Part shown: positions 9,778-18,132 of the stretch, one piece after another
Layout: each line of letters opens with the position of its first letter
Numbering within the stretch: position 1 is the first letter of the stretch
Origin: Lysobacteraceae bacterium
Lineage (GTDB): Bacteria; Pseudomonadota; Gammaproteobacteria; Xanthomonadales; Ahniellaceae
Assembly (NCBI GenBank): GCA_021299185.1
Contig: JAJTHZ010000069.1
Location: 1 to 49,890 of the forward strand
Direction of reading: 5' to 3'
Length of the DNA stretch: 49,890 nucleotides
The notes under the pieces: generated by a model
Databases searched by the model: none
What the model was told of the DNA's origin: nothing
The model's input: only the letters and a program-made list of their open reading frames with translations
Translations under genes and position numbers: made by a program

Positions 9778-10197
9778 TCAGCGGCGCAGGGCCGCCACGC
9801 ACTTCAGTTCGATCGCGATCGGCGTCGGCAGGGCGCTGATGCCGAGCGTGGTGCGGCACGGCGGATCGACCGCGAAGTATTCCGCCCACAGGCGGTTGTA
9901 GGCGGGAAAGTCGCGCGCCATGTCGGTGAGGTAGACGGTGACGTCGACCAGGTCCTCCCAGCGCGCGTCGGCCGCTTCCAGCACCGCGCGCACGTTGGCG
10001 AACACCTGCCGGCACTGCGCCTCGATGTCGTAGGCGACCAGGCGGCCGTCGGCGTCGTGCACGTTGCCGGGGATCACGTTGCTGCCCGGCGTGCGCGGGC
10101 CGATGCCGGACAGGAACAGCAGGTCGCCGACGCGTCGTGCGTGCGGGTAGGCGCCGACCGGTTGCGGCGCCTTGCCGGTGTGGATGATGTCTTCCAT
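9778..10197 (-). CDS. nbaF: RidA family protein, probable 2-aminomuconate deaminase
   Basis: A 139-residue RidA/YjgF/UK114-type protein, normally a trimer of about 130 residues. It begins MEDIIHTGKAPQPVGAYPHARRVGDLLFLSGIGPR and keeps the RTTLGISALPTP region, which holds the family arginine that binds carboxylates. General RidA proteins deaminate reactive enamines/imines. In 3-hydroxyanthranilate and 2-aminophenol pathways a dedicated member hydrolyses 2-aminomuconate to 4-oxalocrotonate and ammonia. The position 7 bp behind the 2-aminomuconate semialdehyde dehydrogenase gene strongly favours that role. The start was chosen at MEDII; nine codons upstream (MSASPTEDR) also stay open but would overlap the dehydrogenase gene. 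Confidence 0.85.
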   Translation of the reverse strand: MEDIIHTGKAPQPVGAYPHARRVGDLLFLSGIGPRTPGSNVIPGNVHDADGRLVAYDIEAQCRQVFANVRAVLEAADARWEDLVDVTVYLTDMARDFPAYNRLWAEYFAVDPPCRTTLGISALPTPIAIELKCVAALRR

Positions 10198-10204
10198 GCG
10201 ATCC

Positions 10205-11665
10205 TCAGTAGGCGATGCAGACATTGCGCGGCTCGGTGAAGAAGCGCATCGCCTCCCAGCCGCCCTCGCGACCGCTGCCGGACTGCTTCATGCCGCCGAA
10301 CGGCGTGCGCAGGTCGCGCAGCAGCCAGCAGTTGATCCACACCACGCCGGCCTCCAGACGGGCCGCCATGCGGTGCGCGGTGCCGAGGTCGCGGGTGAAC
10401 ACGGATGCGGCGAGCCCGTAGGCGACCGCGTTGGCGAGCGCCAGCGCGTGCGCCTCGTCGTCGAACGGCTGCAGGGTCACGACCGGGCCGAAGATCTCCT
10501 CGGTGTTGGTGCGGCAGCCCGGCCCGAGGCCCTCGATGACGGTCGGCGCGACGAACCAGCCGCCGGCGCAGCGGCCCGGGACATCGGCGCGCGCGCCACC
10601 GCACAATACCGTGCCGCCCTCGGCCCGCGCGGTGTCGATCGCCGCCAGGACCTTGTCGAAGTGGGCCTGCGAGGCGAGCGCACCGAAGGCCGTCTCCGGC
10701 TGCATCGGATCGCCGGGGGCGAGCGTGCGCGCGCGTGCCACGAAGGCGTCGCGGAAACGGGCGTACAGCGGTCGCTGCACGAGGATCCGCGAGCCGCACA
10801 GGCAGACCTGCCCCTGGTTGGTGAATGCCGCGCGCAGCGCGGTGTCCAGCGCGGCCTCGAAGTCGGCGTCGGCGAACACCACGAAGGGGTTCTTGCCGCC
10901 GAGTTCCAGCGAGACTTTCTTCAATTGCGGGGCAGCGACCGCTGCGATCGCGGTGCCGACCCGCGTGCTGCCGGTGAACGAGACCGCCTTCACGCCCGGG
11001 TGCGCCACCAGCGGCGCACCGGCCGCGTCCCCGCCGCCATGCACGAGGTTGAACACGCCGGCGGGCAGGCCGATGGCGCGTGCGACCTCGGCCAGCAGGG
11101 TCGCGGTGGCGGGAGTGACCTCGGACGGCTTGGCGACCACCGTGCAGCCGGCGGCCAGCGCCGGTGCGACCTTCCAGGTCAGGAGGTACAGCGGCAGGTT
11201 CCACGGCGAGATGCACGCCACCGGCCCGAGCGGCTGGCGCAGCGTCACATTGAGGCCGACGCCCTCCATCGCGTGCGATTCGCTGGCGAACTGGGTCGCC
11301 GCGGCGGCGAAGAAGCGCAGGTTGGCGACCGCGCGCGGGATGTCCATGCGCGCGGCCAGCGACAGCGGCTTGCCGGTGTCGCGCGACTCGGCGGCGGCGA
11401 AGCGCGCCGCATCGGCCTCGATCGCGTCGGCCATGCGAGAGAGCAGGTGCGCGCGCCGTTCCGCCGGCGTGTCGCGCCAGGCCGGGAACGCGCGCGCGGC
11501 GGCGTCGACCGCGGCGTCGACATCGGCGGCGCCGGATGCGGCGACCTCGGCGTAGGCGGCCGCGGTCGCGGGTTCATGGACCGGCAGCCAGGCGCCGCCG
11601 GCGGGATCGGCGACCGCGCCGTCGATGAAGTTGCGGAAACGCAGGCGTTCCGCGTCCACGCTCAC
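10205..11665 (-). CDS. nbaE: 2-aminomuconate semialdehyde dehydrogenase (aldehyde dehydrogenase family)
   Basis: A 486-residue NAD-dependent aldehyde dehydrogenase. Catalytic residues are intact: Asn156 in SPWNLP, Glu254 in LELGGKNP and the nucleophile Cys288 in NQGQVCLC; the NAD-binding FTGSTRVG is at 230-237. The C-terminal FGGMKQSGSGREGG is typical. Context with 3HAO, ACMSD and the RidA deaminase makes oxidation of 2-aminomuconate semialdehyde to 2-aminomuconate the likely reaction; the closely related 2-hydroxymuconate semialdehyde dehydrogenases are the main alternative. The start is a GTG whose bases overlap the SDR stop codon (GTGA), implying translational coupling; no ATG exists near the N-terminus. 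Confidence 0.88.
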   Translation of the reverse strand: MSVDAERLRFRNFIDGAVADPAGGAWLPVHEPATAAAYAEVAASGAADVDAAVDAAARAFPAWRDTPAERRAHLLSRMADAIEADAARFAAAESRDTGKPLSLAARMDIPRAVANLRFFAAAATQFASESHAMEGVGLNVTLRQPLGPVACISPWNLPLYLLTWKVAPALAAGCTVVAKPSEVTPATATLLAEVARAIGLPAGVFNLVHGGGDAAGAPLVAHPGVKAVSFTGSTRVGTAIAAVAAPQLKKVSLELGGKNPFVVFADADFEAALDTALRAAFTNQGQVCLCGSRILVQRPLYARFRDAFVARARTLAPGDPMQPETAFGALASQAHFDKVLAAIDTARAEGGTVLCGGARADVPGRCAGGWFVAPTVIEGLGPGCRTNTEEIFGPVVTLQPFDDEAHALALANAVAYGLAASVFTRDLGTAHRMAARLEAGVVWINCWLLRDLRTPFGGMKQSGSGREGGWEAMRFFTEPRNVCIAY

Positions 11666-12447
11666 AGCGACTGCGTGCGCCCGCCGTCGACCGGCAGGTT
11701 GATGCCGTTGATGTAGGCGGCCGCGGGCGAGGCGAGGAAGGCGATCGCGGCGCCGATCTCCGACGGATCGGCGAAGCGGCCGGCCGGGACGTGCGAGCGC
11801 ATCTCGGCGCGCACCTCGTCCTCGCTGCGCCCGCCGCCGCGCGCCCGGGCGGCGACGATCTGCGCGATGCGCGGCGTCTCGGTCGAGCCGGGCAGCACGT
11901 TGTTGACCGTGATCCCGTGCGGGCCGAGTTCGTGCGCCAGTGTCTTCGCCCACGACGCCACGGCGCCGCGGATGGTGTTGGACACGCCGATGCCCGGGAT
12001 CGGCTCCTTGACCGAGGTCGAGATCACGTTCACCACCCGGCCCCAGCGCGCGGCCTTCATGCCGGGCAGGACGGCCTGCAGCAGGGCGTGGCCGCCGAGC
12101 AGGTGCTGCCGGAACGCGGCGAGGAAGGCCTCCGCGTTCGCATCCGCGACCGTGCCGGGCGGCGGGCCGCCGGAGTTGTTGACCAGCACGTGCACCGGAC
12201 GCTGGGTCGCGAGCGCCTCGACCTGCGCGGCGGCGGCGGGATCGGCGAGGTCGGCGGCCAGCCAGGCGTGCGACTGGTTCGCGCGCGGGCGGGGCAGTTC
12301 GTCGACCAGTGCGCGCAGGACGTCGGCGCGGCGCGCGAGCAGCGTCACGTCGGCGCCCAGCAGCGCGAGTTCGACCGCCGCCGCGCGGCCGATGCCCTGG
12401 CTGGCGCCGCACACGAGGGCATGCTTGCCGGAAAGGTCGAGGTCCAT
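11662..12447 (-). CDS. SDR family protein lacking the catalytic Tyr/Lys
   Basis: A 261-residue short-chain dehydrogenase/reductase fold protein. The cofactor motif is present (GASQGIG, residues 14-20, and LVNNSGG near 88-94), as are the active-site-type Ser at 143-145 and the C-terminal AYINGINLPVDGG. The expected YxxxK is replaced by SNTIR, so Tyr becomes Ser156 and Lys becomes Arg160. It resembles the BKR-like SDR subgroup known to lack the canonical tetrad. Such members recur beside 2-aminomuconate semialdehyde dehydrogenase genes in kynurenine clusters (from memory). It may use other chemistry or act non-catalytically. The gene is 4 bp behind a small unknown gene, and its stop overlaps the GTG start of the dehydrogenase gene. 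Confidence 0.85.
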   Translation of the reverse strand: MDLDLSGKHALVCGASQGIGRAAAVELALLGADVTLLARRADVLRALVDELPRPRANQSHAWLAADLADPAAAAQVEALATQRPVHVLVNNSGGPPPGTVADANAEAFLAAFRQHLLGGHALLQAVLPGMKAARWGRVVNVISTSVKEPIPGIGVSNTIRGAVASWAKTLAHELGPHGITVNNVLPGSTETPRIAQIVAARARGGGRSEDEVRAEMRSHVPAGRFADPSEIGAAIAFLASPAAAYINGINLPVDGGRTQSL

Positions 12448-12451
12448 GCCG

Positions 12452-12751
12452 TCACCGCAGGCGTTGGGTCATGAGGCGCACCAGGCCCGGGCCGTCGGGC
12501 GCGTCGGGCGGCGCGAGGTCGTCGAGCGCGAAACCCAGCGCCGCGGCGTCCTCGGCGTCGAGTCCGTCGAAGGCGCGGTAGTCGGCGCCGAGCAGGTAGT
12601 GACGGCCGCTGTCGAGGTCGTCGAAGCGCACCGTGAGGCCGCTGGATTCAAGCACCTCGGCGCCGGTGTCCTCGCGCAGCCGCAATCGCGCCCACAGCAG
12701 CACGCCGGGCTCGGGCGACCACAGCCACCAGTCGGGACGCGTCGCGTTCAT
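12452..12751 (-). CDS. small hypothetical protein, 99 residues
   Basis: A 99-residue acidic protein beginning MNATRPDWWLWSPEPGVLLWARLRLRED. No signal peptide or membrane helix is visible, and I do not recognise a family. The sequence looks like an all-beta N-terminal half (WARLRLREDTGAEVLESSGLTVRFDD) and a helical, Asp-rich end. Its ATG overlaps the stop of the preceding membrane-protein gene (ATGA), and the SDR gene starts 4 bp after its stop. It is therefore probably translated from the kynurenine-pathway transcript. The codon third-position GC is as high as in its neighbours, supporting a real gene. Confidence 0.7.
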   Translation of the reverse strand: MNATRPDWWLWSPEPGVLLWARLRLREDTGAEVLESSGLTVRFDDLDSGRHYLLGADYRAFDGLDAEDAAALGFALDDLAPPDAPDGPGLVRLMTQRLR

Positions 12752-13041
12752 GCGCGCAGCCAGAACCCGAACGCGGTGCCGACGATGCCCACCGCCATCG
12801 TCCACAGCATGATGCGCGCCGGGGTGGCCAGCGGATCGAGCGCGCGATCCTTCAGCGCGCGGTAGCGCCCGCTGAGCAGGAACGCCCAGAACGCCGGCGC
12901 GAACGAGGTGCCGCCGAGTCCCGCCTCGGCCTCGCGGTCCTCGAGGTGGCGGAACGAGAGCGGTCCGAAGATGAGATAGCCGGTGAAGCCCGCGGTCAGC
13001 ACGCCGAGGCCGGTCATCAGGACGAGGTCGGGCCAGAACAT
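12748..13041 (-). CDS. small membrane protein, 97 residues
   Basis: A 97-residue protein with two predicted transmembrane helices, about residues 5-27 (LVLMTGLGVLTAGFTGYLIFG) and 75-96 (IMLWTMAVGIVGTAFGFWLRA). They are joined by a hydrophilic loop containing RHLEDREAEAGLGGTSF. The family is not recognised. It is the first gene of the minus-strand string that continues with the 99-residue protein (ATGA overlap), SDR, dehydrogenase and RidA. It starts 15 bp after the asnS stop, so transcription may come from asnS or from a promoter inside it. Confidence rests on the overlap and on the good hydrophobic pattern. Confidence 0.7.
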   Translation of the reverse strand: MFWPDLVLMTGLGVLTAGFTGYLIFGPLSFRHLEDREAEAGLGGTSFAPAFWAFLLSGRYRALKDRALDPLATPARIMLWTMAVGIVGTAFGFWLRA

Positions 13042-13056
13042 CCGGGTCTCCTCCGT

Positions 13057-14457
<1,401 letters not shown>

Positions 14458-14600
14458 GGGGGAGAGGCTCCGATGGCGTGCGGCTGACGGCGGCCGCGCA
14501 GACCTGCGATGATAACCAAAGCAAGCCTGCACGCGGGTCGGCGCCTTGATCCGGCGCGCGCCCGCCACCACACCGGGTGCAGGATGCGAGGATGCCCGCC

Positions 14601-14942
14601 ATGAACGTCGAAGCCCGCCCGATCCAGATCACCGAAGCTGCCGCCGCGCGCGTCGCCGCGTTCGTCGCCGGTCGGCCGGGCGCGGTGGGCCTGCGCTTCG
14701 GCGTGCGCCGCACGGGATGCTCGGGCTGGGCCTACACGGTCGACCTCGCCGATGCCGTCGCCGACGACGACACGGTGTTCGAGCTGCGCGGCGTGCGCGT
14801 GGTGGTCGATGCGCGCAGCCTGCCGCTGGTGGCCGGCACCGAGATCGATTTCGCCAAGCGCGGGCTCAACGCGGAGTTCGTGTTCCGCAACCCGAATGCG
14901 ACCGGCGAGTGCGGCTGCGGCGAGAGCTTCAGCACCGCCTGA
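14601..14942 (+). CDS. A-type iron-sulfur carrier/assembly protein (IscA/HesB family)
   Basis: A 113-residue protein of the HesB/IscA/SufA/ErpA family, which carries Fe-S clusters to target proteins in the cytosol. The three conserved cysteines are present in RTGCSGWAY and the C-terminal GECGCGESF. The start [11 protein letters not shown] was preferred; MPAMNV (three codons upstream) is equally possible. It lies alone, divergent from asnS (143 bp between starts), not inside an isc or suf operon. The exact subtype (IscA, SufA or ErpA) cannot be fixed by eye. A 405-bp non-coding stretch follows before rpsF. Confidence 0.9.
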   Translation: MNVEARPIQITEAAAARVAAFVAGRPGAVGLRFGVRRTGCSGWAYTVDLADAVADDDTVFELRGVRVVVDARSLPLVAGTEIDFAKRGLNAEFVFRNPNATGECGCGESFSTA

Positions 14943-15026
14943 GTGCTCCGCATGCCGCGTCGCGGTAAGCGGTTTCCCCACGATTCCCTCTACGGCATCC
15001 TGCGCACGCTCGCCATCGGGCGGCTT

Positions 15027-15056
15027 TCCGTTCTCCATTCCGGCGTGGAGAACGGA
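15027..15056. repeat. perfect 11-bp inverted repeat (hairpin), role unknown
   Basis: The arms TCCGTTCTCCA (15027-15037) and TGGAGAACGGA (15046-15056) are exact reverse complements around an 8-base loop. No T-run follows, so it is not a typical intrinsic terminator for the upstream Fe-S gene 85 bp away. It could be an operator or an RNA hairpin. Confidence 0.6.
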
Positions 15057-15235
15057 TTGGAATCGCCGTGCGGAACGAAGGATCAATGACTTGCAGCGAG
15101 GCAGCCGCCTGCCGTCGGTCGACCAATCGCTCTATTTTGTTCTCCTCGCGCCCGCGAATTGTCAGTCTTTCATTAAGCCGATGATTTTATTGATTTTTTC
15201 GTTTGCCTGCCGGCGACGGTTCGGCGCCGCGCGGG

Positions 15236-15264
15236 TTGAGGCGGAGCGCCGATTGCCCTACCAT
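15236..15264 (+). promoter_or_regulatory. candidate sigma-70 promoter of rpsF operon
   Basis: TTGAGG (15236-15241), 17 bases, then TACCAT (15259-15264). Predicted transcription would start near 15271, just before the leader hairpin. The same -10 hexamer with a 17-base spacer occurs before tRNA-Pro. A TTGTCA at 15159-15164 in the AT-rich block is an alternative -35, but without a good -10. Confidence 0.5.
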
Positions 15265-15272
15265 TCGCCGCC

Positions 15273-15297
15273 CCGCAGCAGTGTTTTCCGGCTGCGG
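15273..15297 (+). promoter_or_regulatory. candidate S6:S18 leader hairpin
   Basis: CCGCAGC (15273-15279) pairs exactly with GCTGCGG (15291-15297) around an 11-base loop ending in CCG. In many bacteria the rpsF mRNA leader binds the S6:S18 complex through an exposed CCG in a bulge or loop, giving autoregulation. Position at the start of the predicted transcript fits, but the consensus cannot be checked by eye. Confidence 0.35.
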
Positions 15298-15347
15298 TCC
15301 TTGCCTCACCGCACCGACGGGAGGCCATTCGTCCGAGAGGAGTTGTC

Positions 15348-15758
15348 ATGCGTCATTACGAAGTCGTGTTCATGGTCCACCCGGACCAGAGCGAACAGGT
15401 GCCGGCGATGGTCGAGCGTTATCGCTCGCTCATCGAAGGCGACAAGGGAACGATCCACCGGCTCGAGGATTGGGGGCGCCGCCAGCTGGCCTTCCCGATC
15501 GAGAACCTGGCCAAGGCGCACTACGTGCTGATGAACATCGAGTGCTCGCAGAACGTGCTGGCGGAACTGGTCTCCAGTTTCCGCTTCAACGACGCCGTGC
15601 TGCGCCACCTGGTGATCCACCGCGAAGGTCCGGTGACCGAGATGTCGCCGATCATGAAGCAGAAGGACGAGAAGCCCGAGCGTCGCCCGCGCGACGAGGA
15701 AGGCTTCGGCGGCGGCGAGAGCCGCGGCGATTCGTCCGACGAAGCGCGTGCCGCCTGA
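15348..15758 (+). CDS. rpsF: 30S ribosomal protein S6
   Basis: A 136-residue protein of the small ribosomal subunit that pairs with S18 on the platform. The start [25 protein letters not shown] and the [30 protein letters not shown] segment are characteristic of S6. A charged C-terminal tail rich in Glu, Arg and Gly (from about residue 105) extends the family core, as in E. coli, where the tail is polyglutamylated by RimK. The ribosome-binding site GAGGAG is well placed. It is the first gene of rpsF-rpsR-rplI, which lacks the priB gene found between rpsF and rpsR in enterobacteria. Confidence 0.98.
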   Translation: MRHYEVVFMVHPDQSEQVPAMVERYRSLIEGDKGTIHRLEDWGRRQLAFPIENLAKAHYVLMNIECSQNVLAELVSSFRFNDAVLRHLVIHREGPVTEMSPIMKQKDEKPERRPRDEEGFGGGESRGDSSDEARAA

Positions 15759-15782
15759 CCTGGTGCCTGAAGGAATCGACCC

Positions 15783-16007
15783 ATGTCCAAGTTTTTCCGC
15801 CGCAAGAAGTTCTGCCGCTTCACCGCCGAGAAGGTGGTCGAGATCGACTACAAGGATCTCAACACCCTGCGCCAGTACATCACCGAGACCGGCAAGATCG
15901 TGCCGAGCCGCATCACGGGGACCAAGGCGCGCTACCAGCGCCAGTTGGCCACCGCGATCAAGCGCGCGCGCTTCCTGGCCCTGCTGCCGTACTGCGACAA
16001 CCACTGA
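15783..16007 (+). CDS. rpsR: 30S ribosomal protein S18
   Basis: A 74-residue basic protein, partner of S6 on the 30S platform. The sequence [52 protein letters not shown] is near-identical to the usual S18, including the N-terminal FCRF that can bind zinc in some species (here a single Cys). It starts 24 bp after rpsF and is followed by rplI after 19 bp. The length is normal. Confidence 0.98.
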   Translation: MSKFFRRKKFCRFTAEKVVEIDYKDLNTLRQYITETGKIVPSRITGTKARYQRQLATAIKRARFLALLPYCDNH

Positions 16008-16026
16008 TCGAGCGAGGCGATAGACG

Positions 16027-16476
16027 ATGGAACTGATTCTCCTAACCAAGGTGGTGAACCTTGGCAACCTCGGCGACAAGGTCCGGGTCAAGCCGGGCTA
16101 CGGTCGCAATTTCCTGGTGCCGCATGGCAAGGCTGTGCCTGCCACTGCGGCCAACGTCGCGGAGTTCGAGAAGCGTCGTGCCGAATACGAGGCCAAGGCG
16201 GCCGCCCTCCTGGGCGACGCCGAGTCCCGCAAGGCCCGCCTCGAGAACGCCGCGGTGACGATTCGCGCCAATGCCAGTACGGAAGGCAAGCTCTACGGCT
16301 CGGTCAACACCCGGGACATCGCCGAAGCTTTCACGGCAGCGGGCTACCCGCTGGCGAAGAGCGAGGTGCTGCTCGGCGAAGGTCCGATCCGTCGTACGGG
16401 CGAGTTCGACGTCCAGGTGGCCCTGCATGCGGATGTGCAGACCACCGTGAAGGTCGTGGTCGTTCCGGAAGAGTGA
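16027..16476 (+). CDS. rplI: 50S ribosomal protein L9
   Basis: A 149-residue large-subunit protein with two globular domains joined by a long helix. The N-terminal 23S rRNA-binding domain shows [40 protein letters not shown]. The central helix covers about residues 41-75 ([20 protein letters not shown]) and the C-terminal domain contains [14 protein letters not shown]. It is the last gene of the operon and is followed by a strong terminator. Confidence 0.98.
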   Translation: MELILLTKVVNLGNLGDKVRVKPGYGRNFLVPHGKAVPATAANVAEFEKRRAEYEAKAAALLGDAESRKARLENAAVTIRANASTEGKLYGSVNTRDIAEAFTAAGYPLAKSEVLLGEGPIRRTGEFDVQVALHADVQTTVKVVVVPEE

Positions 16477-16535
16477 TTTGGCCGAAAAACTCCGCCGGCT
16501 TCGTGCGCTGGTGGATGCTGCTTCCATGGATGTTG

Positions 16536-16568
16536 AGGCCGCCGTCGACCCCGGCGGCCTTTTTTTTT
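16536..16568 (+). terminator. intrinsic terminator of rpsF-rpsR-rplI
   Basis: AGGCCGCCG (16536-16544) pairs with CGGCGGCCT (16552-16560) around a 7-base loop, followed at once by eight more T residues (16561-16568). It lies 59 bp after the rplI stop. This is the clearest Rho-independent terminator in the first half of the window. Confidence 0.92.
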
Positions 16569-16653
16569 GCGCGCGGCGGACGCTGAGCGCAGTCCCGGCG
16601 GCCCGCTGAGGCCCGCGTCGCTCGCACGACGGGCGCGCGGTCTCGCCCGCTGA

Positions 16654-16674
16654 GATATCCCCCGGATATCCACA
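16654..16674. promoter_or_regulatory. GATATCC palindrome overlapping a near-consensus DnaA box
   Basis: GATATCC (16654-16660) and GGATATC (16664-16670) form an inverted repeat around CCC. The right arm runs into ATATCCACA (16666-16674), one mismatch from the DnaA box TTATCCACA. It lies 67 bp upstream of dnaB, so it could control the helicase gene; this is inference. Confidence 0.35.
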
Positions 16675-16740
16675 GGGTTGTGCGCAGCCTGCGCGGCCCC
16701 GGGCCGCTAACATGGAACGCTTGCGCCGAGGGAATTCCCC

Positions 16741-18132
16741 ATGTCCGCCACCCCGAGCAGCTTCGAGTCCAGCCAGCGCATCCAGCCACTGCGGGTGCCG
16801 CCGCACTCGCTGGAAGCCGAACAGGCCGTGCTCGGTGGCCTGATGCTGGCGCCGGAAGCCTGGGATCGCGTGGCCGACAAACTGCGCGAGGAGGACTTCC
16901 ACCGCCGCGACCACCAGTTGATCTTCCGCGCGATCGGCGAACTGGCGGAGAAAGGCCGGCCCTGCGACGCGGTCACGCTCGGCGAGTGGTTCGAGGCCAA
17001 CAAGCTGTCGGAGCAGGTCGGCGGCACGCGCTACGTGATCGAGCTGGCCAACGCCACGCCGAGCGCGGCCAACATCGCGGCCTATGCCGACATCGTGCGC
17101 GAAAAGAGCGTGCTTCGGCAGTTGATCGATGCCGGCAGCCAGATCGCCGGCGACGGTTTCCAGCCCGAGGGGCGTTCCGCACAGGAGATCGTGGAGGCCG
17201 CCGAGCAGCGCGTGTTCGCGATCGCCGAGGCCGGCAGCCGCGGCCGCCAGGGCTTCGTGTCGATGCGCCACGCGGTCAAGGACGCTTTCGAACAGCTGCG
17301 CCAGCGGGCCGAGAACAAGAGCGCGGTGACCGGCATGCCCACCGGCTTCACCGACTTCGACCACAAGACCGCCGGCATGCAGCCCGGCGACCTGATCATC
17401 GTCGCCGCGCGTCCTTCGATGGGCAAGACCGCGCTGGCGCTCAACATGTGCGAGTACGCGGCGCTCAAGACCGGCCGCGCGGCGGCCGTGTTCTCGATGG
17501 AAATGTCGGCCTCGCAGCTCGCGTTCCGACTCATCTCGTCGCTCGGCCGGATCAACCAGCAGCACCTGCGCACCGGCGACCTCGCCGACGAGGAGTGGCC
17601 GCGGGTGACCTCGGCGATCACCCTGCTGGCGGACGCAAAGATCTTCATCGACGACACGCCGGCGCTGTCGCCGCTGGAACTGCGCGCACGCGCGCGCCGG
17701 CTCAAGCGCGAGCATGACCTCGGCATCATCATGATCGACTACCTGCAGCTGATGCAGGTGCCTGGGAACAAGGAGAACCGCGCCACCGAAATTTCAGAAA
17801 TCTCGCGCAGCCTGAAGGCCCTCGCAAAGGAGCTGCAGGTGCCCGTGATCGCGCTGTCGCAGTTGAACCGCTCGCTGGAGCAGCGCACCGACAAGCGCCC
17901 GGTGATGGCCGACCTGCGCGAGTCCGGCGCCATCGAGCAGGACGCCGACGTGATCGTGTTCATCTACCGCGACGAGTACTACAACCCCGAATCGGCCGAC
18001 AAGGGGCTGGCCGAGATCATCATCGGCAAGCAGCGAAACGGCCCCACCGGCACGGTCAAGCTGGCCTTCCTCGGCCAGTACACGCGGTTCGAGAACTTCG
18101 CCGGGGAGACCTACGCCGGGGGCTTCGAATGA
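16741..18132 (+). CDS. dnaB: replicative DNA helicase DnaB
   Basis: A 463-residue hexameric 5'-3' helicase that drives the replication fork and recruits DnaG. The N-terminal DnaB domain begins around residue 19 (VPPHSLEAEQAVLGGLMLAPEAWDRV). The RecA-like ATPase core follows, with Walker A ARPSMGKTALALN near residues 222-234, Walker B IIMIDYLQLM and the C-terminal IIIGKQRNGPTGTVKLAF. No intein is present, unlike in some dnaB genes. The rplI-dnaB-alr order is conserved in gammaproteobacteria. Its stop overlaps the alr start (ATGA). Confidence 0.98.
   Translation: MSATPSSFESSQRIQPLRVPPHSLEAEQAVLGGLMLAPEAWDRVADKLREEDFHRRDHQLIFRAIGELAEKGRPCDAVTLGEWFEANKLSEQVGGTRYVIELANATPSAANIAAYADIVREKSVLRQLIDAGSQIAGDGFQPEGRSAQEIVEAAEQRVFAIAEAGSRGRQGFVSMRHAVKDAFEQLRQRAENKSAVTGMPTGFTDFDHKTAGMQPGDLIIVAARPSMGKTALALNMCEYAALKTGRAAAVFSMEMSASQLAFRLISSLGRINQQHLRTGDLADEEWPRVTSAITLLADAKIFIDDTPALSPLELRARARRLKREHDLGIIMIDYLQLMQVPGNKENRATEISEISRSLKALAKELQVPVIALSQLNRSLEQRTDKRPVMADLRESGAIEQDADVIVFIYRDEYYNPESADKGLAEIIIGKQRNGPTGTVKLAFLGQYTRFENFAGETYAGGFE

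Larger units (their letters stand above)
14943..15347. other. 405-bp intergenic region upstream of rpsF, with hairpin, AT-rich block, promoter and leader
   Basis: No convincing gene is seen here. From left to right it holds an 11-bp-arm inverted repeat (15027-15056) and a strikingly AT-rich block at about 15128-15215, with runs such as CTATTTTGTTC and GATTTTATTGATTTTTTC in an otherwise GC-rich region. After that come a promoter-like pair (15236-15264) and a structured leader (15271-15347) ending in the rpsF ribosome-binding site GAGAGGAG. The AT-rich block would suit an UP element or a nucleoid-protein site for a strong ribosomal promoter. Confidence 0.7.

Noticed and set aside
15273-15297. 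Riboswitch upstream of rpsF
   Set aside because: A single 7-bp hairpin lacks the multi-stem conserved core of known metabolite riboswitches; a protein-binding leader is more plausible.
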